Source of the DNA: Clostridia bacterium
Lineage (GTDB): Bacteria > Bacillota_A > Clostridia > Oscillospirales > CAG-272
Direction of reading: 5' to 3'
DNA: 22,704 bases
NCBI GenBank assembly: GCA_017626655.1
Contig: JAGAIH010000192.1
Span: forward strand, 1-22,704
Below, in pieces: positions 18,301 to 22,704 of the stretch. The first letter of the stretch is position 1. Each line of letters opens with the position of its first letter. The notes beneath the pieces are model-generated. The model saw nothing but the letters and a program-made list of their open reading frames with translations. It did no database searches and was not told the DNA's origin. A program made the translations under genes and the position numbers.

Positions 18301-18533
18301 TCGGTATCGGGAGCGGGAGTCTCGGGCTCGTCGGTGTCGGGAGCGGGAGTTTCGGGCTCGTCGGTATCGGGAGCGGGGGTGTCAGGCTCGTCGGTATCGG
18401 GAGCCTCGGTGGGGGTCTCGGCGGTGGTGACGTCCTCAGCGGAGGTACCGGGCTCATCGGGAGTCTTGGTACAAGCCACGGCGGTGATCACCAGAGCGAG
18501 CATGAGGAAAGCGATCAAAAGTAGCTTCTTCAT
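15306..18533 (-). CDS. Very large multi-module lipoprotein (paralog 2)
   Basis: This 1075-aa lipoprotein shares the signal peptide (Cys21 in ITAVAC) and repeat linker of paralog 1. After the linker it has an extra Ig-like module (VTLDKTEYQIGESIMISATG, then DKDWVGIAV and LPAGEYEVVWVAND; about 95-200) missing from its neighbours. Next come YMAIRYRTN with GQFFMGSGAG (about 262-285), the GWIGF...GYFVDG...DTESDIKDAGGANASRFEI module (about 420-510), a unique insertion (about 530-660), the GGSGIYLTMDGSNLVINVKS module with IADDGEKVYILAGE (about 775-900), and a C-terminal IDLSKYSKVVIMWGS...IDYNGPVFL module (to 1075). No catalytic residues are evident. Likely a surface-anchored binding or scaffolding protein; substrate unknown. 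Confidence 0.88.
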   Translation of the reverse strand: MKKLLLIAFLMLALVITAVACTKTPDEPGTSAEDVTTAETPTEAPDTDEPDTPAPDTDEPETPAPDTDEPETPAPDTDEPDTKEPETPTPSEPTVTLDKTEYQIGESIMISATGSDKDWVGIAVAGGSESIRWWYVADVGEGVAIDALNDSHIQAGTGAATGALPAGEYEVVWVANDQPLNGADKVYRYKFTIKDPHGPVLMLKPEDLNTLAGAAAPNVNQLGSSEVITEGSNTFVRWTAAGGDPYVAIIPLGSSYTLPQYMAIRYRTNSAVEGQFFMGSGAGWTGNGDSFMVTWAEGDWNFVIVDVAQTGITSVTDGLVTYARMDFFAGDSAEGDYFDVAYVGVFNTAEDALKYDFEQYPPYIEADDPAAGRVAHSFDTFYVNGGMYFPEDGGAGDKLTAQNNTITFGVGEAHDSLALRGWIGFNQPMAALGYFVDGYTMVYGDFFTDTESDIKDAGGANASRFEITVPLGELTAGFHTVGFVAKLEDGTVVRLREDLTVVIIPFTAEEEVVLAARAGGSTPIVPAGKTLGQRFTVNGYLKQIAVADMATYSDGNENTWNLKVWAWDTDYATTVAAEPLYSVDGENHSDNQTLAVMIPIEKMITGDVYYEVTYLSGSGGFTGWNAQGAVVEGLETYIGGSLSDVHFASSILIGVEADPDAVKMDSHNFQSTAAGNYTDADVDFLQTDLTGCFNVTYGQGNDNHCFVKNGDNGPYFWMGVFNSIHTTANGAYVFSVDDVVAVNPGFASVVVRANLAANPEGKLYGGDGNDATTSSHGGSGIYLTMDGSNLVINVKSYADGAYSANKFTVAVDSNDIKIADDGEKVYILAGETLVATIAISGTKDFGIKNVPADALAETVTVTLADGTTQTVENAVVASRNNNGALGVATRGGGQIAFTAISLMPFDSIEIPGAEPEEPDAPVVESLVIPQDQWVISGHCTTLVGKAGHDNSPMVAAGGVDSAALLHQGSIALGEIDLSKYSKVVIMWGSDNGDGTKDLYAKNEHNRFALVNADKNMVMSPAEDTIIAAATYELHGWAVAPIEIDLTGIDYNGPVFLTHDSLAGGFALVYSIEFIA
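18291..18410 (-). repeat. Four 30-bp tandem repeats encoding the PDTDEPETPA linker (paralog 2)
   Basis: Units begin at 18291, 18321, 18351 and 18381 and match the units of paralog 1 nearly base for base. The unit nearest the start codon is identical over 30 bp in both genes. Confidence 0.85.
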
Positions 18534-18586
18534 GGGGGGAACTTCCTTTCTTTGTATTAGAACGCTCGCGCATTCTGTTAACCTCT

Positions 18587-18615
18587 ATTATATAACATAT
18601 CACATAAAAAATCAA
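18587..18615 (-). promoter_or_regulatory. Sigma-A promoter of lipoprotein paralog 2
   Basis: On the minus strand, TTGATT (18610-18615), a 17-nt spacer and TATAAT (18587-18592) are followed by a leader containing GAATGC-GCGA-GCGTTC, a small hairpin with a GNRA-type loop (18560-18575). Upstream DNA is AT-rich. Confidence 0.75.
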
Positions 18616-18645
18616 TAGCTTTTTCGTGATTCATCATAAAAATTT

Positions 18646-18682
18646 ACAAAAAACCACCCTCTGCATATAAAAACAGAGGGTG
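18646..18682 (-). terminator. Terminator of lipoprotein paralog 3
   Basis: On the minus strand CACCCTCTG pairs with CAGAGGGTG across a 10-nt loop and is followed by GTTTTTT. It lies directly after the stop codon of the 18689-20506 gene. Confidence 0.88.
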
Positions 18683-18688
18683 ATTTCC

Positions 18689-20506
18689 TTATTTGGTTCC
18701 GATTACCGTCTCGGAAAAGGGGGTGACCGACACCTCGGTAAAGAAGACGCCGCCGCCTCGGATGGCCAGGCCACAGAAGGCGTCGCAGGTGGCTGAGACC
18801 AAGGTATCCCGCACCGTGGCGATACTGCCGTCGGCGGTTACGATCTTTGCGGTGGCCGCGAACTTGACGTAGGGGGCTACCGTAGCGAAATGCTCGGGGT
18901 ATTCCCGTATGCCCTCCGGGATCACTCGGGTGATCTCCTTGCCGTCCACCAGGACATAGACGGTGTCCCCGTCGTCAGCCAGGGTGAGGCTTGAGCCCTC
19001 CGCGGGGAAGTGGAAGGTGTGATTGGCGATACGGTAGGGGGCGGTGGGATCCAGCCCCTTGATGACCACGGTCAGCCGTCCCTCGGACAGATGGGCATAA
19101 ATACCCGCCCCGCCGCACAGGCCCAGGCCGTCGGTCTCATAGAAGTTGTACAAAGGTATTTGGACGGTCTCCACCGACACCACGGCTCGGGTCCCTCGCG
19201 CGAAGGCGAAGGAGACCCCGGTCATAGCCTCCAGCTCCACCGTGAAGGCGTACTTACCGCTCGTGGGAGCCTGGAGGGAGTGGATGCCCTCGTAGCTGTA
19301 GCACAGGACGCCGTTGTAGTCCTCCACCCGACGCAGATCCCCCGCGCCGTAGGCGATATCGAAGAGGTAGGTGAGATCCGAGGCGGTCAGATCGGTGCCT
19401 ATCTCGTTGTCGTCGGCGCGGGATACGAAGGAGTAGCTCAATTCCCGAGGGCGGAAGGGGACCTCCAGGCCCGTTATAGTTATGAAGGGAACCACACAGT
19501 CGGGGCGGCCCTTGGGGATACCGCCCACCGTCACCGCCACCGTCTCGTTTGAGTAGGGAGACAGATCCAGGGATAGGTCGGTAAAGACCGCGCCCCCTGC
19601 GGCGTCCTCGAAGCCCAGCTCGGCGAAGTAGCCCGTGGAGGGCTCGCCGTCGGTGCCGCCCGTCTCGGCCTCGTACCAGGTCAGACCGTCCACCGACCAG
19701 GCGTAGCGCTCCACGCCTCCGTCCATGGCCAGCCAACCGCTGACCGTGATACGGCCGTTACTGCCCACGGCGTGGCCATTCAGCCGGCCGTCGATGATGT
19801 CCGCCCCCATGGCAGTGCTGCCGCCCTTGCCTGTGTAGGAAGCGGCGCCGTTGGGGCCGCTCCCGTTGATATGGGTCACAGAGGACTGGAAGGGGACCGT
19901 CGTGTCCGTTTTGAGTCCCGCCACCGACACCGTCAGGGTGGGCAGGAGAGGCACCTCGGTGCCGTCGGCCAGGCGGGCCAGGAAGACCAGGCTGTGGGCG
20001 CCGGGCTTCAGATCGAAGAGCGGGAAGGGGATGGCGTAGCGCAGAGCGTATCCGCCTCCCGCTTGGCGCACGCTGTCCTCGGTGTCGCGGGCAAAGTTTC
20101 CGTATACCGCCTCGCCGCCGTCCAGGCGGTAGCCGAAGCAGTCGATGGCCATGGTGTAGCCCGCCCAACCGAGCAGCTCCAGCTGGAGACGGCCGTGATG
20201 CGAAGGCAGGGCCACGGTATAGTCGGCGGTAGCCAGGGCCTCGGTCAGATCCCCTTCAAACAGGGCTTCGCCGTCCACGGTCAGTCCCTCAAGGGCGGAG
20301 CCTACCATGATCTCGTCAAAGGGAGAGCCTTGATCGGGGGCATCATCGGGAGCGGTATCCTCCCCTCCTTGGGAAGGAGTCGCGGCTTCGCCGTTCGCGT
20401 CCGCAGAGCCGCCTGTATCAATGGAGTCCCCGCCTCGGCCCCGACACGCCGCCAGAGGCAACGCCACCAAAAGGGCCAGGAGGAGACAGAATAAACGCTT
20501 TCGCAT
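18689..20506 (-). CDS. Multi-module lipoprotein (paralog 3)
   Basis: The 605-aa protein has a lipobox LAAC (Cys21) and a shorter Gly/Asp/Pro linker unlike that of paralogs 1 and 2. It carries two GW modules: LGWAGYTMAIDCFGYRLDGGEAVYGNF (about 113-140, continuing into PGAHSLVFLARLADGTEV) and VSGWLAMDGGVERYAWSVDGLTW (about 255-280). It ends with the module SGKYAFTVE...NFYETDG...GGAGIYAHLSEG...LADDGDTVYVLVDG (about 410-605), the part most similar to paralog 1. A GTG six codons upstream is possible; I prefer the ATG at 20506, with AAAGGA nine bases before it. No catalytic motifs are visible. Divergence from the other two suggests an older duplication. Confidence 0.87.
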   Translation of the reverse strand: MRKRLFCLLLALLVALPLAACRGRGGDSIDTGGSADANGEAATPSQGGEDTAPDDAPDQGSPFDEIMVGSALEGLTVDGEALFEGDLTEALATADYTVALPSHHGRLQLELLGWAGYTMAIDCFGYRLDGGEAVYGNFARDTEDSVRQAGGGYALRYAIPFPLFDLKPGAHSLVFLARLADGTEVPLLPTLTVSVAGLKTDTTVPFQSSVTHINGSGPNGAASYTGKGGSTAMGADIIDGRLNGHAVGSNGRITVSGWLAMDGGVERYAWSVDGLTWYEAETGGTDGEPSTGYFAELGFEDAAGGAVFTDLSLDLSPYSNETVAVTVGGIPKGRPDCVVPFITITGLEVPFRPRELSYSFVSRADDNEIGTDLTASDLTYLFDIAYGAGDLRRVEDYNGVLCYSYEGIHSLQAPTSGKYAFTVELEAMTGVSFAFARGTRAVVSVETVQIPLYNFYETDGLGLCGGAGIYAHLSEGRLTVVIKGLDPTAPYRIANHTFHFPAEGSSLTLADDGDTVYVLVDGKEITRVIPEGIREYPEHFATVAPYVKFAATAKIVTADGSIATVRDTLVSATCDAFCGLAIRGGGVFFTEVSVTPFSETVIGTK

Positions 20507-20539
20507 ATCCGCGGATCCTTTCACGTGTTTTCTTCCTTC

Positions 20540-20568
20540 ATTATACAGTATCCCGCGTGAAATTGCAA
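20540..20568 (-). promoter_or_regulatory. Sigma-A promoter of lipoprotein paralog 3
   Basis: On the minus strand, TTGCAA (20563-20568), a 17-nt spacer and TATAAT (20540-20545) lie about 35 nt before the ATG at 20506. Confidence 0.75.
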
Positions 20569-20589
20569 GACCTTCCCATCAATTTGTTC

Positions 20590-20629
20590 AAAATAAAGGA
20601 ACACCGCAGTCCGAAAAGGGCTGCGGTGT
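20590..20629 (-). terminator. Terminator of the YesL-like gene
   Basis: On the minus strand ACACCGCAG (20621-20629) pairs with CTGCGGTGT (20601-20609), followed by TCCTTTATTTT. It closes the proC-yesL unit. Confidence 0.82.
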
Positions 20630-20642
20630 AGGATATGGGGGG

Positions 20643-21620
20643 TCAAGCCTCCTCGGAGACAGGCTCGGGATCGCTCTTGGGAGCCTTGGGCGGGGCTACG
20701 GGGTCGATCATGTACTTCTGGATGATGGGGTAAGCGGCGAATGTGTACATGAAGCCGCAGAATCCCAGCAGGCACAGGAAGGGTATGACGTAGAAGGCGG
20801 GGACCAGGCGGCCCAGGAAGATGATCAAAACGGCGAAAATACCCGTCAATACACCCATGCCCAGGAGAGCCATAATGTTGCGCTTGAAGCCCATGACCGT
20901 AAAGATGAGGGCGTTTTTGAGGATCTTGCCGATCTTCATGTCAAAGGTCACCATCATGAGGTAGGTGTAGAAGCGCATGACGCCGTAGATGAAGACCAGG
21001 GCGAAGATCATGATGTACATGAAATTGTTGCCGCCCGTGGTAGGGGCGTTCCAGAAGTAGAACAGATCGAAGCCCAGGGCAAAGAGGGCGATGCAGTCGA
21101 TGACGCCCATGACAAAGCCCTGCTTCAGATTGCGGCGGATGGCGTAGAAGTAATCCGAGACCATGAAAACGCCGTCACCCCGCACCAGAGCGCGGAGGAT
21201 GTAGGTGGTGCCCGTCTTCTGCCAGCCGTAGGTAATGACCTGGAAGATGGCCAGGCCCGCCATGACCCAGTGAGCCCAGGAGTTGAACACGGGGGTCTGA
21301 TGCATGAGTCCCGCCGCGCCCGTGAAGAGGGTGGAGCCCACCGTGGTAGGCAGAGCGGTCTGGGCGCCCAGGAGGGGGGCGTAGAGGGGACTGTACAGGG
21401 TCGGCACCTTGGGGCCCGCGAAGTACAGCCAGATGATGAGGGCCAGGGGGATGATCTGCACCACCATGATGAGGTTGAGGGAGACCAGCTTCCAGAACTT
21501 CCGTCCCCAGAGCTTGAAGAAGCGCTTCAGCGTGGGGGTGGTATCCTCACCCTTCTCCACACCCTTGCCGTCCCGCATGGGGTCAAGGAGCTTGAATCTT
21601 TTTTTCTTATCAATAGCCAT
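20643..21620 (-). CDS. YesL/DUF624 family membrane protein
   Basis: The 325-aa protein starts with a charged cytosolic stretch, then FFKLWGRKFWKLVSLNLIMVV, the typical opening of YesL/DUF624 proteins. About six membrane segments follow, including LIIWLYF, WVMAGLAIFQVITYGW, a central GFVMGVIDCIALFALGFDLFYFW, MYIMIFALVFIYGVMRFYTYLMMVTFD, and a terminal pair (MALLGMGVLTGIFAVLIIFLG; VIPFLCLLGFCGFMYTFAAYPII). The tail is acidic and Pro-rich. In Bacilli and Clostridia the family often sits beside sugar ABC transporters, but none is present here; the gene instead follows proC by 47 nt. AAGGACAC precedes the ATG at 21620. The extracellular loop (residues about 70-115) is longer than in short YesL proteins as I know them. 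The molecular role of the family is not established. Confidence 0.85.
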   Translation of the reverse strand: MAIDKKKRFKLLDPMRDGKGVEKGEDTTPTLKRFFKLWGRKFWKLVSLNLIMVVQIIPLALIIWLYFAGPKVPTLYSPLYAPLLGAQTALPTTVGSTLFTGAAGLMHQTPVFNSWAHWVMAGLAIFQVITYGWQKTGTTYILRALVRGDGVFMVSDYFYAIRRNLKQGFVMGVIDCIALFALGFDLFYFWNAPTTGGNNFMYIMIFALVFIYGVMRFYTYLMMVTFDMKIGKILKNALIFTVMGFKRNIMALLGMGVLTGIFAVLIIFLGRLVPAFYVIPFLCLLGFCGFMYTFAAYPIIQKYMIDPVAPPKAPKSDPEPVSEEA

Positions 21621-21667
21621 GATGTGTCCTTGCCTATTCTTGAATTGTGTGAGGGAAATGGGCCGCG

Positions 21668-22471
21668 TCAGCCCTTGGAAAGCTCGTCAGCGCGGTCGGT
21701 GCAGGCCCGCATGGCGTCGGCGATCATGCCCGCCATGTCCCGCTCCGCAAGCACCGCCATAGCCCGCTCGGTGGTCCCGCCCTTGGAGGTGACCCGCTTG
21801 ATCTGCTCCTCGGGGGTCAGGGATTCCTGCTTGAGGAGCATGACTGAGCCGATGACCATATCGCAAACCGCGGGCAGGAGGGCGTCACCGTCCAGTCCTT
21901 GGGCCCTGGCCCCCTCGCAGATGGCGCCGATGAAGGCGAAAACGTAGGCGGGGGAGGAGGAGGTCACCGAAATGATGCGGTTCATCTCGGCCTCGTCGAT
22001 GACGGTCACCGACCCCGAGGCCTCGAACATGGACTTGACGAAGGCAAAGTCCTCGCCGGTCACGTCGTCCGCGCGGCAGATTACCGACACGCCCTGCCCG
22101 ATGAGCATGGGGGTGTTGGGGAGGACCCGCACCACAGGGGCGCCGTGCAGAGCCTGCTTCACCGAGGCCGAGGAGATCCCCGCGGCGATGATGATGATGA
22201 GCTTGCTTTCAATGCCCGCCACCGAGGCCAGCTCGGGGAGGATCTCGGGGAAATTCTGGGGCTTGACCGACAGCACCACACAGTCAGCATCCCCGGCCGC
22301 CTCGGCGGGGGAAGGAGCCAACACCGCGCCGCCCCTGACGTAGTCGGCGCACTTGTCGGGGAGCTTGTCGGACAGGATGAGATGGGGACAGTCCACCGCC
22401 CCCGAGCGGAGAAGCCCGCCGATAATGGCGTTCGCCATATTGCCAACGCCGATAAACGCGATCTTTCGCAT
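21668..22471 (-). CDS. proC: Pyrroline-5-carboxylate reductase
   Basis: ProC reduces 1-pyrroline-5-carboxylate to L-proline with NAD(P)H, the last step of proline synthesis, in the cytosol. The 267 aa match the family. They show the Rossmann glycine motif FIGVGNMANAIIGGLL (6-21), VVLSVKPQNFPEIL (about 65-78), IIIIAAGISSASVKQAL, RVLPNTPMLIGQGVSVI (about 114-130), and the dimer and substrate-binding segment VTSSSPAYVFAFIGAICEGARAQGL, where the more common GSGPAY is replaced by SSSPAY. TSKGGTTERAM near the C-terminus completes the active site. The ATG at 22471 has GAGG seven bases upstream. It is the first gene of a probable two-gene unit with the YesL-like protein. Confidence 0.96.
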   Translation of the reverse strand: MRKIAFIGVGNMANAIIGGLLRSGAVDCPHLILSDKLPDKCADYVRGGAVLAPSPAEAAGDADCVVLSVKPQNFPEILPELASVAGIESKLIIIIAAGISSASVKQALHGAPVVRVLPNTPMLIGQGVSVICRADDVTGEDFAFVKSMFEASGSVTVIDEAEMNRIISVTSSSPAYVFAFIGAICEGARAQGLDGDALLPAVCDMVIGSVMLLKQESLTPEEQIKRVTSKGGTTERAMAVLAERDMAGMIADAMRACTDRADELSKG

Positions 22472-22514
22472 GATACGCCTCGATTCTTGGGAAGAAATAA
22501 CTTTTCAATTTACT

Positions 22515-22533
22515 ATTGTAGCACAAAATTGTG
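22515..22533 (-). promoter_or_regulatory. Possible proC promoter with operator-like palindrome
   Basis: On the minus strand TACAAT (22515-22520) is a plausible -10 box, directly preceded by the palindrome CACAA-TT-TTGTG (22522-22533). No good -35 is found at 16-18 nt. A repressor or activator site overlapping the spacer is possible but unproven. Confidence 0.4.
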
Positions 22534-22576
22534 ATTTGGGTATGAACAAAGGGGAGGTTTTTGGAATTTTGTTGGG

Positions 22577-22704
22577 GTTTCAAATTTGGGTTTATCGGTC
22601 TGACAGAAAAGAGTGCCTCACTTCTCGTGATGACTCCCCCACCCGCTTCGCGGGAGCCCCCTCGGAGAGGGAGCCTTTTGCCCAGACCCGCGGAAATTCG
22701 TTAC
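22577..22704. repeat. Dispersed hairpin element, cut by window edge
   Basis: GTTTCAAATTTGGGTTTA followed by TCGGTCTGAC (22577-22604) matches, with one difference in 28 bases, the reverse complement of the right end of the element at 805-1060. Downstream lie CCCGC-TTC-GCGGG and CCCTC-GGA-GAGGG hairpins in the same order as in that element. No gene is visible in this stretch. Confidence 0.7.

Noticed and set aside
14851..18410. A CRISPR array as explanation for the 30-bp repeats
   Set aside because: The repeats are head-to-tail without spacers, in frame within two lipoprotein genes, and encode a Pro/Thr/Asp/Glu linker.
12634..18524. Long plus-strand open frames (816 and 1054 codons) opposite lipoprotein paralogs 1 and 2
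   Set aside because: The minus-strand frames have signal peptides, lipoboxes, promoters, ribosome sites and terminators. The plus-strand frames are monotonous Gly/Val/Asp/His shadows.

Overview
The window looks like a chromosomal segment of an endospore-forming Clostridia bacterium (Firmicutes), probably a gut or rumen lineage of the Oscillospirales/Christensenellales type. This rests on GC-rich coding DNA with C-ending codons, near-uniform AGAAAGGA Shine-Dalgarno sites, consensus sigma-A promoters with 17-nt spacers, Lys-rich lipoprotein signal peptides, a YesL/DUF624 membrane protein, and one site that fits the forespore sigma-F/sigma-G consensus. The genus cannot be read from the sequence. 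No rRNA, tRNA, CRISPR array, transposase or phage gene was seen.

Layout. 1-702 (minus): 5' part of a secreted CHAP-domain hydrolase cut by the window edge. 703-1118: a large imperfect inverted repeat and a terminator. 1119-1607 (minus): small lipoprotein with its own consensus promoter. 1712-3990 (minus): compact operon trmL - unknown 228-aa protein - mnmA; both named enzymes modify the tRNA wobble position. 3991-4397: divergent control region between trmL and secA, carrying inverted arrays of a 7-bp repeat. 4398-9449 (plus): secA followed by two multi-pass membrane proteins of unknown function. 9450-9865: a 53-aa Asn/Gln-rich ORF with a sigma-F/G-like promoter, a strong ribosome site and a clean terminator. 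9865-12330 (plus): PcrA/UvrD helicase. 12331-12639: a chain of small hairpins separated by AAATGATGT, then terminators. 12640-20506 (minus): three paralogous lipoproteins (817, 1075 and 605 aa) built from shared beta-type modules, each with its own promoter and terminator. 20643-22471 (minus): proC followed by a YesL-like membrane protein. 22472-22704: weak proC promoter region and the start of another dispersed hairpin element.

How the parts fit. Housekeeping modules (secretion ATPase, helicase, wobble-base modification, proline synthesis) alternate with accessory surface proteins. The best candidates for something undescribed are: (i) the Asn/Gln-rich mini-protein, possibly a forespore nitrogen or amino-acid store comparable in composition to the gamma-type SASP of Bacillus; (ii) the three-gene lipoprotein family, in which modules appear shuffled and two genes share almost identical 5' ends; (iii) a terminal motif shared by three otherwise different intergenic hairpin elements.
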